Below are positions 33,877 through 42,687 of a DNA stretch of 64,000 nt, piece by piece (position 1 is the stretch's first letter; each line of letters starts with the position of its first letter). The translations under genes and the position numbers were made by a program. Below the pieces are notes generated by a model. It saw nothing but the letters and a program-made list of their open reading frames with translations, had not been told where the DNA came from and ran no database searches. This stretch comes from Verrucomicrobiaceae bacterium (GTDB lineage Bacteria > Verrucomicrobiota > Verrucomicrobiia > Verrucomicrobiales > Verrucomicrobiaceae). Location: assembly GCA_019694165.1 (NCBI GenBank), contig JAIBCL010000003.1:399159-463158 (forward strand), written 5' to 3'.

Positions 33877-35046
33877 ATGATGATGACGAGAGCTGCCGCC
33901 GTTTTGTTTTTGCTTGCGATCTCCGCCGCACTGGCCGGCGCAGGTCCCACCGAGGACGCGTTGCGCGTGGGTGAGGAGGCGTTCGCGAAGAAGGAGTACG
34001 CCAGCGCCGTCACAACATGGACGAACGCCTACAACGAACGCGCCACCGCCGGCACCGCCGATGACGAGACCTGCGCCACCGTGCTCTTGAAATTGGCCGA
34101 CCTGCTGGTGCAGGTGGGCAGGGCCAAGGAGGCCGTCGTTTGCTATGAGAACCTGCTCGTCCTGCGCAGGAAGCTCGGCGGCGAGGAGAACCTCGAGATG
34201 CACAAGGCGAAGCGGGCCCTGGCCGCTCAGATCGCCAACACCGGCGGCAATCTCGACCGTGCCGAACAGCTCGCGCGCGAAGCCGCCGACGGCTTCGGCA
34301 AGCTCGGCGGCGAATCCTCGGAAGACCGCCTCGTCGCCATGACCACGCTGGCCGGAGTGTTGCTCGTCAAGAAAGAGCGCATCGACGCCCACGAGATTTA
34401 TTCCCAGGTGCTGGCGCTCTCCGAGAAGGATGGGGCGAAATCCATGAAGTGTGCCGTCGAGGCGTGCAACGGCATGGCAGCCATCGCCGACTTTTTCGGC
34501 AGGTCGAAGGACAAGTTGCAGTACATGCGCAAGGCCGTGGACCTCTCCCGCCAGCACCTGGGCGCCCACGATCCGGCCACCTACCTCGCACGCATCGACT
34601 ACGCCGGCGCGCAGTCCGCCTCCGGCCTGAATACCGATGCCAAGGCCACCTACGAGGGCATCCTCGCCGACCTCGAAAAGAAACCGCCATCACCCTCCGA
34701 GCGCGTGCTCCAGCAGCGCTGGGCCGTCGCCGCCTACCGCCTCGCTTATGTCGAATCCGCGCTCGATCACCCGGACCGCACCTACGAACTCGCCAAAGAG
34801 GCGCTCGTCCATGCAAAATCGGGCTGGGGCGATCTTGATGCCAATACGATGGCCGTTTACCTCGACCTCGCCAAGCTCCACATCATGCACAAGAATTTCG
34901 ACGAAGGCGTGAAGTGCTACCAGAAGGTGCTCGACATCCGCCGCCGCGAGCTGGGTCCCGACCACGAGAGCACCCGCGAGACGCAGAAGATACTCAACGA
35001 ACTCCTCGAGGACGTACGCAAAGCCCGGGAGGCGGCGAAGAAGTAG
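33877..35046 (+). CDS. Secreted tetratricopeptide-repeat protein
   Basis: The 389-residue product has a signal peptide (MMMTRAAAVLFLLAISAALAGAG). The rest is helix-pair repeats of TPR type with about 40-residue units (kinesin-light-chain style): AKEAVVCYENLLVLRRKLGG, NLDRAEQLAREAADGFGKLGG, DAHEIYSQVLALSEKDG and the closing FDEGVKCYQKVLDIRRRELGPDHESTRETQ. Such proteins act as protein-interaction scaffolds; the partner is unknown. The start at 33877 begins the signal peptide. It follows the large unknown secreted protein by 53 bp and precedes an NYN-domain gene by 47 bp. Confidence 0.8.
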   Translation: MMMTRAAAVLFLLAISAALAGAGPTEDALRVGEEAFAKKEYASAVTTWTNAYNERATAGTADDETCATVLLKLADLLVQVGRAKEAVVCYENLLVLRRKLGGEENLEMHKAKRALAAQIANTGGNLDRAEQLAREAADGFGKLGGESSEDRLVAMTTLAGVLLVKKERIDAHEIYSQVLALSEKDGAKSMKCAVEACNGMAAIADFFGRSKDKLQYMRKAVDLSRQHLGAHDPATYLARIDYAGAQSASGLNTDAKATYEGILADLEKKPPSPSERVLQQRWAVAAYRLAYVESALDHPDRTYELAKEALVHAKSGWGDLDANTMAVYLDLAKLHIMHKNFDEGVKCYQKVLDIRRRELGPDHESTRETQKILNELLEDVRKAREAAKK

Positions 35047-35093
35047 CGCGCGTTCCGCCTCGCACCCGGCGCTTTCGCGTCTATCCTCCGCCC

Positions 35094-35933
35094 ATGGCTT
35101 CCGCATCCGACCGCACCCACACCATGGCCGTGTTTTGTGACTTCGAGAATCTCGCCATCGGCGTGCGGGAGGCGAAGTACGACAAGTTCGACATGACAAA
35201 GGTGCTGGAGCGCCTGCTGCTCAAGGGCAGCATCGTGGTGAAGAAGGCGTACTGTGACTGGGACCGCTACAAGGCATTCAAGTCCGCCATGCATGAGGCC
35301 GCCTTCGAGCTGATCGAGATCCCGCATGTGCGGCAGAGCGGCAAGAACTCCGCCGACATCCGCATGGTCGTGGACGCGCTCGACCTCTGCTATACGAAGT
35401 CTCATGTGGACACCTTCGTCATCGTCAGCGGTGACTCCGACTTCTCACCGCTCGTGAGCAAGCTGCGCGAGAACAACAAGACCGTCATCGGCGTGGGTGT
35501 GAAAAATTCCACCTCCGATCTCTTCATCGGCAACTGCGACGAGTTCGTCTTTTACGACGATCTCGTCCGCGAGAAGGCCAAACGGACCCGCAGTACGGCG
35601 CCGAAACGCGAGCCAACGGCCAAGCCCGGGGAAGAAAAAGCGCCGCCACAAGCCGACAGCAACGGGAAGCCCGACAAGCCCGCGGGCGATCCTGACAAGG
35701 CGATCGATCTCGTCATGGAAACGGTGGACGCGCTCATCACCGAACGCGGAGTGGACACGATCTGGGGCTCGATGGTGAAGCAGACCATCAAGCGCCGCCT
35801 GCCGCAATTCAGCGAGCGCTTCCATGGCTTCCGATCCTTCAACGCTCTGCTCGAAGAAGCCGCCAAGCGCGGGCTGCTTTCCCTCGAATGGGATGAGAAG
35901 TCCGGCGGTTATCGTGTGAAGGCCATGCGGTAG
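35094..35933 (+). CDS. NYN-domain protein with C-terminal OST-HTH/LOTUS-like domain
   Basis: The 279-residue product begins with a NYN (PIN-like ribonuclease) domain: VFCDFENLAIGVRE with the metal-binding Asp, GKNSADIRMVVDALDL and FVIVSGDSDFSPLVSKLRENNKTVIGVG. A Pro/Lys-rich linker (about residues 170-205) leads to a helical domain (IDLVMETVDALITERGVDTIWGSMVKQTIKRRLPQFSERFHGFRSFNALLEEAAKRG), typical of OST-HTH/LOTUS RNA-binding modules. LabA/limkain-type proteins with this pair are likely RNA-processing nucleases. All acidic active-site residues look present. It is the last plus-strand gene before a strong bidirectional hairpin. Confidence 0.88.
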   Translation: MASASDRTHTMAVFCDFENLAIGVREAKYDKFDMTKVLERLLLKGSIVVKKAYCDWDRYKAFKSAMHEAAFELIEIPHVRQSGKNSADIRMVVDALDLCYTKSHVDTFVIVSGDSDFSPLVSKLRENNKTVIGVGVKNSTSDLFIGNCDEFVFYDDLVREKAKRTRSTAPKREPTAKPGEEKAPPQADSNGKPDKPAGDPDKAIDLVMETVDALITERGVDTIWGSMVKQTIKRRLPQFSERFHGFRSFNALLEEAAKRGLLSLEWDEKSGGYRVKAMR

Positions 35934-35980
35934 GCCGCGCCCGGCAACTATTGGCGATTGATTCGCGACACCAAACGCGA

Positions 35981-36010
35981 CCGCCCGCCAGCGTGCGAAC
36001 TGGCGGGCGG
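35981..36010. terminator. Bidirectional hairpin between convergent genes
   Basis: An 11-bp perfect stem, CCGCCCGCCAG and CTGGCGGGCGG, closes an 8-base loop between the NYN gene (plus) and the thrombospondin-3 gene (minus). No U-run follows on either side, so termination is inferred from position and stem strength. Confidence 0.5.
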
Positions 36011-36062
36011 CTATGGCTGATGTTCCGCCTCCCGAGCAGAACACCGAAACTGTGTCGCTAAA

Positions 36063-37499
36063 TCAAGGAATGAACGCAGCGGGCAACTGGCCGAAGAAGA
36101 ACGTCGAGGTGCCTTGTGTGAGCGCGATCGTCTGACCGGCAGCCGCGAAGTTCAGCGGAAGTTCGCCGACTACGGGCACGGTTTTAAAGACGATCGTGCC
36201 GCGAGGACCGTTCGGTGTGGTGACGAGGCTCACGGTGCCGCGTGCGGCGTCGCCGATCATGAGGGTGTAGTCACCGAGCGGCAGTTTGGCGGCTTCGATT
36301 TGAAGCTCGATGGCACCATTGGCGCCGAAGACGATGGTCGCGCTGGCTTCTGCCTCATTGCTAACGCCGGGAGCGCGAGTAAGCGTGACCACATTGCTGC
36401 CAACGCCGCCGGTGTCCGTGGTCGTCGAAGGCGTGGGACCGACGCCGACGAAGTGATTGATGGCACCCTGACGGATGACGATGGCCTCACCGGCGACGGC
36501 GAAGTTTAGCAAGAGATCGCCGCTGCCTGAGTCGGCCGTTTTGAAGACGAGCGTGCCGCGGGTCTTATTGCTCTGCTGTGCCACGTTCAGCGTGCCGCGC
36601 ACGACTCCGCCGACGAGGAACTCATAAGAGCCGACGGATGCATCACGCACATCGAGCGCCAGTTTGGCGGAACCGGTGCCGAGCAACTGATAAGTAACGC
36701 GGGCCGTGCTTCCTGAGGGCGCGGCGGCCTGGCGAGTGAGATCGGCCTGCACTTCGGCCTCACCATCTTCGGGATGGTGATTCGCCTCGTCGATATCGGG
36801 GATGCCGTTGTTGTTGTCATCGTTGTCGAGGCGGTCGCTGATGCCATCGCCGTCTTCGTCCGTGTCGGCGGGATCGTCGTTTTGTTTTCCGTCGCCGTCG
36901 CTGTCGAGTTCGGTGGCGTCGTCGTTCAGCTTGCCATCGCCATCAATGTCGTCGTCAGCCGAGTCATCGATTTCATCGCCATCGGCGTCGTGCTCGAGGA
37001 CGTCGTCGTCATCGAAACCGTCGCCATCGATGTCGTCTTCACTCGGCGAATCGTCTTCGCGGCCATCGCCGTCGATGTCGCGCTCGGCGGGGCTGTCGTC
37101 GGGCCGGCCGTCACCATCGATGTCCTTTTCGGCAGGATCGTCATCGAGCTTGCCGTCGCCATCGATGTCCTTTTCGGCGAGCGAGTCATCGGCGAGTCCG
37201 TCGTTGTCGATGTCTTCTTCGGAAGGGTCGTCGTTCTTGATGTGATCGCCGATGTATTTGCCGGCAAAGGGACCGGTCTTCGCGATGCCGCCGTCGATGT
37301 TGTCATCAAGGGCGTTGGGGATGCCGTCATTGTCGATATCGGGATCCACCACGTCCGGGATGCCGTCTCCATCGAGATCGCGCGTTAGTTCGCGGGTGGA
37401 TTTGTGGCCGGCCCAGTAGGCGGCATGTCCGCGCGGCGGTGTGAGCGTGGCGAGCATCGCGAGGAGGACGACCTTGTGGATGGTGATGCGAAGTTTCAT
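36063..37499 (-). CDS. Secreted thrombospondin type 3 repeat (calcium-binding) protein
   Basis: The 478-residue product has a signal peptide and then about 190 residues of tandem Asp-rich repeats (DIDGDGRPDDSPAERDIDGDG type), which bind calcium in thrombospondin type 3 arrays. From about residue 260 come two beta-rich modules of about 100 residues each, which are related to each other: TYQLLGTGSAKLALDVRDASVGSYEFLVGG and NEAEASATIVFGANGAIELQ. The protein is probably extracellular or surface attached. A GTAAC-N6-GTTAG site lies about 75-90 bp upstream of the start, resembling sites before the neighbouring signalling genes. Confidence 0.82.
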   Translation of the reverse strand: MKLRITIHKVVLLAMLATLTPPRGHAAYWAGHKSTRELTRDLDGDGIPDVVDPDIDNDGIPNALDDNIDGGIAKTGPFAGKYIGDHIKNDDPSEEDIDNDGLADDSLAEKDIDGDGKLDDDPAEKDIDGDGRPDDSPAERDIDGDGREDDSPSEDDIDGDGFDDDDVLEHDADGDEIDDSADDDIDGDGKLNDDATELDSDGDGKQNDDPADTDEDGDGISDRLDNDDNNNGIPDIDEANHHPEDGEAEVQADLTRQAAAPSGSTARVTYQLLGTGSAKLALDVRDASVGSYEFLVGGVVRGTLNVAQQSNKTRGTLVFKTADSGSGDLLLNFAVAGEAIVIRQGAINHFVGVGPTPSTTTDTGGVGSNVVTLTRAPGVSNEAEASATIVFGANGAIELQIEAAKLPLGDYTLMIGDAARGTVSLVTTPNGPRGTIVFKTVPVVGELPLNFAAAGQTIALTQGTSTFFFGQLPAAFIP

Positions 37500-37574
37500 G
37501 GTTTGAAGTGAGGTTCGGGTTTTGCGCTCGCTGGTATTGAACTTCGTCTCAGAGGATTCGGCAAAAGAGTTACG

Positions 37575-37590
37575 GTAACTGTTTGGTTAG
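37575..37590. promoter_or_regulatory. GTAAC-N6-GTTAG inverted-repeat site A
   Basis: GTAAC (37575-37579), six bases, then GTTAG (37586-37590), with a further GTTAC at 37569-37573 that makes an extra palindrome GTTAC-G-GTAAC. It lies upstream of the thrombospondin-3 gene (start 37499, minus). It differs at one base from sites B and C. Confidence 0.5.
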
Positions 37591-37592
37591 CA

Positions 37593-40328
37593 TCAATGCG
37601 TGACGCGTACGCGCATGAAGCGTGGTGTGGGACCTGCAGACACGACATCGCGGATGGTGACGAGCTTCACGCCGGCTGTGGCGGAATCGCCGCTGTAGTA
37701 GCCGGGGCCGGTGAAGACGCCGCCGTTTGTGCTCGTGGCGAGTGTGGTCCATGACGCGGGTAAAAGCGTGCTGGAGGCTTCGACGATGATGGTGATGTCG
37801 GCGCGCGCCGGATCGCGCGGCACGATCATCGAGAGTCGTGTGTCATCAGGGAAAGTGACCACTGTCGCGGCTGGCTGGCTGGAGGAATCCGGTGTCGTTG
37901 GCGACGTGACGAGCGCGTATTCGAGCACGTTTGCGATACCATCGTGATCCGCATCACCGAGATCGGGCGCATTCGCGTCGCCGAGATTGGCGAGCTTCCA
38001 GTCGCTCATCGGCGACGTGATCGTGAGGCGAAACACCACGCCGCCTCCGCCGGGTCCGCTGCCTGAGGCGACACCGTAAAGCAAACCGTCGGCACCAAAC
38101 GCGAGTCCACCGCTGAGAATGAGGCCCGCGCCATCCGTGTCGGCTGCGGAGCCAGGAGCCGCGCCGTTTACGCCAGTGAACTGCACCAGCGTCTGCAAGC
38201 CGCCGCTGCTCGTGTAGCGAAACACCGTTCCTTCACCGGACGCACCGCCGAGCAAAGTCAGCCCATAGATCGCGCCATCGCTGCCGACGAGCAGTTCGCC
38301 TCCAGGAAAATTGCCCGGCACTGCGCCGCTCACGCCGGTGAATTCGCCAATGACATCCACGGCATTCGTCGCTGGATTAAAGCGGATCATCGCGCCGTCG
38401 TCCGTCGTGCCGCCTGCGCCAGTCGTGGCGTAAAGCAGACCGTCATTGCCAATGACAAAGCCGCCCTGCGGAGAGCGCGGTCCTGTCACTGCGAAATGAT
38501 ACAGCGCGGAATAAACACCCGCCGCCGTGAGACGGAAGATGACGCCCGTGTTCGCGCTGCCGCCGTCTTCGGTGAGGCCGTAGAAATTTCCATCGGCAGC
38601 GAGCACGAGCGGGCCGCGCGGTTTGCCACCGGGCGCAGCGCCAGTCGTGCCCGTGAGCGAGACGATTCGCGTGCGCACACCAGCCGTGGTGACTTTGAAG
38701 ATCGCACCTCGACTCGATGCGCCGCCTTCGCGACCCACGCCATAGTATTGACCATCCGCACCGAGCACGAGCGCGCCTTCAGCGAGCGAGCCAGACGATG
38801 TGTTATGCGCGACGACGAGCGATGCACCGGTGCCAGTCACGTAGCGAAACGTGGTGCCGCGCGCAGATGCGCCGCCCTTTGCCGTCACCCCGTAGAACGT
38901 GCTGCCTGCCGCGCGCAATCCACCGTCAGGAAACGTGCCGAGTGTGCCGCCGAGCGCAGCGGCCACACTCACGACGCCAGTCGTCGTCACGCTCATCACG
39001 TTGCCGCCGCCATTTGCGCCACCAGCGGCGACGGGAAACAGCAGCGAGCCCGAGCCCGATGCGACAGGCGCGCCACTCGGCATCCAGCCTTGCGTGAGCG
39101 AGAGCGATGAGAGCGCGGTGAAGACACCTGCCGATGTGACTTTGAAGAACGAACCGAGATTCCCCGCGGCGCCCGACGTGCTCACGCCGTAGAACGCGCC
39201 ATCCGCGCCGACCACGAGACCGCCTCGCATCGACGAGCCCGGTGTCGCGCCGGTTTCGCCAGTGAAGTTAGCGAGCACGGTGTGCGTGCCCGTCGTCGTG
39301 ATTTTGTACAGGGTGCCGAGCCCGCTCGTGCCGCCAAAGGCCGTCGCGCCGTAGAGCAATCCATCCGCGCCGCGCACAAAGGCACCGGTCGGTTGCGAGC
39401 CAGTGGGATCAGCAAAGTGCCGCAGCACCGTGTAAACCGGACTCACTGCTGTCGTGATTTTGAAGGCGACGCCGAAGCTGTTCGTGCCGCCGAACTCCGC
39501 TGTGCCGTAAAGCGCGCCATCGACATTCAGAAAAAGCGCGCCCGCTGGATTCGATCCCGCACGCGTGCCCGTCGTGCCGCTAAATTCGCCGAGCGATCGC
39601 CACGCGCCGGCTGTGCTCACTTCAAAGATCACGCCGAGTCCCGCCGTGCCGCCGATGCGCGTCACGCCGTAGAGCAACGAGCCCGACGCGACGAGCGGCC
39701 CCAGCGGCTCCGCGCCCGGACGCGTGCCAGTCGTGCCGGTGAAATCGAGCAGTGTCGTGATCACTCCCGCCGGCGTCATTTTGAAAACGGTGCCGAAGCC
39801 ATTCGTGCCGCCGCCTTGCGTGACGCCGTAGAAATTGCCGTCTGCGTGCAGCATCAGGCCATGCGGCACGGAACCGCGCGCCGCGCCGGCCGTGCCGCTG
39901 AAATCAACGAGCTTCGTGAAAACACCACCTGTCGTGATCTTGAAGACGACACCAAATCCTCCGCTGCCTCCGCTCGATGTGGTGCCGTAAAGCGCGTTGT
40001 CGCTGCCTTCGATGAGCTTCGCGGTTGGTCCCGCGCCATTGGTGTCATCGAACGCGAAGAGCGTGGTCAGTGCACCTGCTGGTGTGAGTTTGAAAACAGT
40101 GCCCACACCGCTGGCACCGTTCGACGAAGCGACGCCGTAGAAGTTTCCGTCCGAGTGCAGTGTGAGTGGCGTGATGACTTGTGTGCCGGGTTTTTGAAAC
40201 GAAGCGAGCAGTTCATATGTCACTGCCGCTACGGCATCCGGTGCAGTGAACGCGAACCACGCGACCACGCTCAACGCCGCGCCGGCAAGGCGTGAAAGGC
40301 TCAGTAGTCGGGTCGCAGAAAAGTTCAT
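37593..40328 (-). CDS. Secreted Gloeo/Verruco tandem-repeat protein (TIGR03803-like)
   Basis: The 911-residue product has a signal peptide followed by some 15 or more repeats of about 50 residues. Each repeat contains G-x-x-F-K-(I/L/M)-T and a LYG(V/T)T / NFYG(V/L) turn, for example SDGNFYGVASSNGASGVGTVFKLTPAG and ADGLLYGATAFGGTSGLGTLYKITTTG. This is the Gloeo/Verruco repeat, probably a beta-propeller-like surface protein. The last about 150 residues form a different C-terminal module (SDWKLANLGDANAPDLGDADHDGIANVLEYAL), a small calcium-binding-like sequence typical of secreted verrucomicrobial proteins. The function of the family is unknown. It shares an upstream region with site B. Confidence 0.85.
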   Translation of the reverse strand: MNFSATRLLSLSRLAGAALSVVAWFAFTAPDAVAAVTYELLASFQKPGTQVITPLTLHSDGNFYGVASSNGASGVGTVFKLTPAGALTTLFAFDDTNGAGPTAKLIEGSDNALYGTTSSGGSGGFGVVFKITTGGVFTKLVDFSGTAGAARGSVPHGLMLHADGNFYGVTQGGGTNGFGTVFKMTPAGVITTLLDFTGTTGTRPGAEPLGPLVASGSLLYGVTRIGGTAGLGVIFEVSTAGAWRSLGEFSGTTGTRAGSNPAGALFLNVDGALYGTAEFGGTNSFGVAFKITTAVSPVYTVLRHFADPTGSQPTGAFVRGADGLLYGATAFGGTSGLGTLYKITTTGTHTVLANFTGETGATPGSSMRGGLVVGADGAFYGVSTSGAAGNLGSFFKVTSAGVFTALSSLSLTQGWMPSGAPVASGSGSLLFPVAAGGANGGGNVMSVTTTGVVSVAAALGGTLGTFPDGGLRAAGSTFYGVTAKGGASARGTTFRYVTGTGASLVVAHNTSSGSLAEGALVLGADGQYYGVGREGGASSRGAIFKVTTAGVRTRIVSLTGTTGAAPGGKPRGPLVLAADGNFYGLTEDGGSANTGVIFRLTAAGVYSALYHFAVTGPRSPQGGFVIGNDGLLYATTGAGGTTDDGAMIRFNPATNAVDVIGEFTGVSGAVPGNFPGGELLVGSDGAIYGLTLLGGASGEGTVFRYTSSGGLQTLVQFTGVNGAAPGSAADTDGAGLILSGGLAFGADGLLYGVASGSGPGGGGVVFRLTITSPMSDWKLANLGDANAPDLGDADHDGIANVLEYALVTSPTTPDSSSQPAATVVTFPDDTRLSMIVPRDPARADITIIVEASSTLLPASWTTLATSTNGGVFTGPGYYSGDSATAGVKLVTIRDVVSAGPTPRFMRVRVTH

Positions 40329-40382
40329 CGCAGAACGGCGACGAAGATAAAAACAACGGCCCGATGCGGCGAGCCTGGATGC

Positions 40383-40398
40383 GTAACCGCTCTGTTAC
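40383..40398. promoter_or_regulatory. GTAAC-N6-GTTAC inverted-repeat site B
   Basis: GTAAC-CGCTCT-GTTAC lies in the gap between the divergent Gloeo/Verruco-repeat gene (minus, start 40328) and the W/DP-repeat gene (plus, start 40433). It is a perfect copy of the same dyad as site C. Confidence 0.55.
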
Positions 40399-40432
40399 CA
40401 AAACCAGATTGAGGTTCGGTGGGTGAATTGAG

Positions 40433-41911
40433 ATGCTTGCGGCCATGTCACTGATCCGCAACGGCTCAATGCTCGCGAATGTCCTCCTCGTCGTCACCGG
40501 CGCGGCGGCAGGCGCGGGCCTGACCCTGCTGGTGTCTCCCGCGATGCGACAAAACGACGAGATGCTTTTCGCGCGGGCCCAACCTCCGCCGAGTGAGCCG
40601 TCGGTCAGGTCAAAAGCGCTCAAAGCACCGGCCGACGGCTCTGCGTCTCACGATGGCAACACCGAAAAAACCACGTGGCCGATCAAGGGCAGCGCGGATG
40701 CGAATGATCGCGCGGCTGCTCTGCGCGATGCGGGTGCCGCCGATGCGGAAAAAGATGTGACCGCCGCGCTGAATCGCGCATCACAGTTTTCGTCAGCGCA
40801 GGACAAGCTCGATTATCTGCGCGGTGTTTACAGCACATGGGCGAAGGGCGATCCGCGCTCCGCCGTCTCGTACGCAATGTCGAACTTCGCTCCCGGCACA
40901 CTGCGCTCGGAGACCGTCGGCATCGCGGTGAATCGCTGGGGCGCGACCGATCCACGCGGCGCGTGGCAATGGAGTGACCAGAATTTGTCCGGGCCGCTCA
41001 AGGAGCAGGCAATGACCGATCTAATGATCGGCTGGACGCGCAAGACGCCCGAAGTCGCCGCGCAATGGCTCGCGAGCACGAACTACAACTCGCAGCCGCT
41101 CATCAATGCGACCGCTGGCACATGGGCCGAGACGAATCCGCAGGCGGCCTACACATGGGCCAGCTCGCTCACGAATGAGGCAGCGAGCCGCACGGCGAAG
41201 ACGAGCACCGTTTCCGAGTGGGCGCTGCAAGATGCGCCTGCCGCTGCGAAGCGGATCGAGCCCGAGCTGAACACGCCTGCAGGTGTCGATCTGGCCACCG
41301 CATTGACGAACATCTGGGCCAGCACCGATCCATCGGCTGCCGCTGAGTGGGTTTACAAACTGCCTGCTGGCGATGGTCGCAATGAAGCCGCTGCCACACT
41401 CGCCACCGTGTGGGCCGCGAGCGACATCAATGGAGCGATCGGCTGGACAAAGACCATCACCGACGCCGAGATGCGCCGGCAAGTGATCACGCACATCGGC
41501 ACCACTTGGGGAGCGATCGAGCCTGACAAAGCGCTCGACTGGCTCGCCACACTGCCAGCGAACGAGACGACCTCCGCCATCATCGGCGCTTACAATTCAT
41601 GGGCTGCCGTCGATGCCGTCGGCCTGAATGATTACGTTCAGTCGCAGCCGGTGTCAGCCTCGATGGATCAGGCGCGCATCAGTCTCGCTGATGTGATGGC
41701 GGCCAGCGACATCCAGGCGTCCATCGATCTCGCCTTCGGCCTCAGCAGCGATCTCGGCCGCGACGAAGCGGTGGCGCGCTATTTCCGTCAGTGGCGCAAA
41801 ACGGACGACGCCTCCGCTCAAGCCTGGCTCTCGCAATCGTGGGCCAGTCTCTCGCCGACGACACAGCAGCGCCTCGCCAAGGAGCAGGCGAGAGCGGTGG
41901 TAGCGCGGTAA
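40433..41911 (+). CDS. Secreted/anchored helical repeat protein with W-x3-DP-x-A repeats
   Basis: The 492-residue product has an N-terminal hydrophobic stretch (LIRNGSMLANVLLVVTGAAAGAGLTLLV) that serves as signal or anchor, then a Pro/Ser-rich linker to about residue 80. The rest consists of about nine repeats of 30-40 residues with a Trp, a DP and a second Trp: VYSTWAKGDPRSAVSYA, VNRWGATDPRGAWQWS, TNIWASTDPSAAAEWVYKLP, GTTWGAIEPDKALDWLATLP. The pattern predicts a solenoid of helix pairs. I do not recognise a named family. It sits between site B and a response regulator operon and ends 88 bp before it. Confidence 0.7.
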   Translation: MLAAMSLIRNGSMLANVLLVVTGAAAGAGLTLLVSPAMRQNDEMLFARAQPPPSEPSVRSKALKAPADGSASHDGNTEKTTWPIKGSADANDRAAALRDAGAADAEKDVTAALNRASQFSSAQDKLDYLRGVYSTWAKGDPRSAVSYAMSNFAPGTLRSETVGIAVNRWGATDPRGAWQWSDQNLSGPLKEQAMTDLMIGWTRKTPEVAAQWLASTNYNSQPLINATAGTWAETNPQAAYTWASSLTNEAASRTAKTSTVSEWALQDAPAAAKRIEPELNTPAGVDLATALTNIWASTDPSAAAEWVYKLPAGDGRNEAAATLATVWAASDINGAIGWTKTITDAEMRRQVITHIGTTWGAIEPDKALDWLATLPANETTSAIIGAYNSWAAVDAVGLNDYVQSQPVSASMDQARISLADVMAASDIQASIDLAFGLSSDLGRDEAVARYFRQWRKTDDASAQAWLSQSWASLSPTTQQRLAKEQARAVVAR

Positions 41912-41923
41912 CAATCCTGTTAC
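41908..41923. promoter_or_regulatory. GTAAC-N6-GTTAC inverted-repeat site C
   Basis: GTAAC-AATCCT-GTTAC overlaps the stop codon of the W/DP-repeat gene and lies 75 bp before the ATG of the response regulator gene. The arms and spacing are identical to site B. Confidence 0.6.
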
Positions 41924-41998
41924 GGCACTGCGCAAAAGCCGGGTGGACACTGCGGCCCGCGCCGGAGACAATTCCGCTGTTTTTCCCGCCCCACTCCC

Positions 41999-42673
41999 AT
42001 GCGCATCCTGGTTATCGAAGACGAACGCGAACTCGCCCGCCACATCTGCTCGGCTCTCACACGCAGCGGCCATCTGCCGAGCGCGATCCATGATGGCGCC
42101 GCCGGTTTGCAAGCCGCGCTGAACGATCCGCCGGATCTCATCGTGCTCGATCTCGGTCTGCCGTCGCTCAATGGCTTCGGCGTGCTCGAGAAGCTGCGCC
42201 AGATGCAGAGTCCGGCCCGTGTCATCATCCTCACCGCGCGCGGCGATGTGGAGAATCGCATCAAAGGTCTGAATGCTGGCGCTGACGACTATCTCGCGAA
42301 GCCGTTCGCGATGGACGAACTCCTCGCACGCGTCGAGGCGCTTGGCCGCCGCAGCAGCATCTCGGCGGCGGAAGACGTGCTGAAGGTGGCCGATCTGCAT
42401 CTCGACGTGCATCGCCGCAAAGTCTGGCGCGGAAACACCGTCATCGCGCTCTCTCCCCGCGAACTCGAACTGCTCCACGTGCTCATGCAGGAGCCCGGCC
42501 GCGTTTTTTCCCGCACCGAACTCAGCGAGCGCGTCTGGCAGCGCGATCACGCCTACGACACCCGCACCGTCGAGATCTTCATCGTCCGCCTCCGCAAAAA
42601 GATCGACGCCGGATTCGATCAAGCTTTGATTCACACGGTCCGCAGTGTGGGTTATACGATCAAGGCTGCGTAG
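41999..42673 (+). CDS. OmpR/PhoB-type response regulator
   Basis: The 224-residue product has an N-terminal receiver domain with acidic pocket EDE (residues 7-9), phospho-acceptor Asp51 in LIVLDLGLPSLNG, Thr in IILTARG and Lys in DYLAKPF. A C-terminal winged-helix DNA-binding domain follows, with LSPRELELLHVLMQEPGRVFSR and VEIFIVRLRKKID. It is the first gene of a four-gene operon: regulator, cupredoxin, histidine kinase, outer-membrane barrel. Site C lies upstream, so autoregulation is plausible. It probably pairs with the kinase at 43311. Confidence 0.92.
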   Translation: MRILVIEDERELARHICSALTRSGHLPSAIHDGAAGLQAALNDPPDLIVLDLGLPSLNGFGVLEKLRQMQSPARVIILTARGDVENRIKGLNAGADDYLAKPFAMDELLARVEALGRRSSISAAEDVLKVADLHLDVHRRKVWRGNTVIALSPRELELLHVLMQEPGRVFSRTELSERVWQRDHAYDTRTVEIFIVRLRKKIDAGFDQALIHTVRSVGYTIKAA

Positions 42674-42687
42674 CCAGCTTGCCCCGC

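Noticed and set aside
36800..37400. Repetitive open frames rich in Val/Ile or Ser on the plus strand
   Set aside because: These are antisense shadows of the Asp-rich thrombospondin type 3 repeats.
37593..40328. Regular DNA repeats that could suggest a CRISPR or tandem array
   Set aside because: They encode in-frame protein repeats of about 50 residues and vary too much for a CRISPR array; no CRISPR array or cas gene is seen anywhere in the window.
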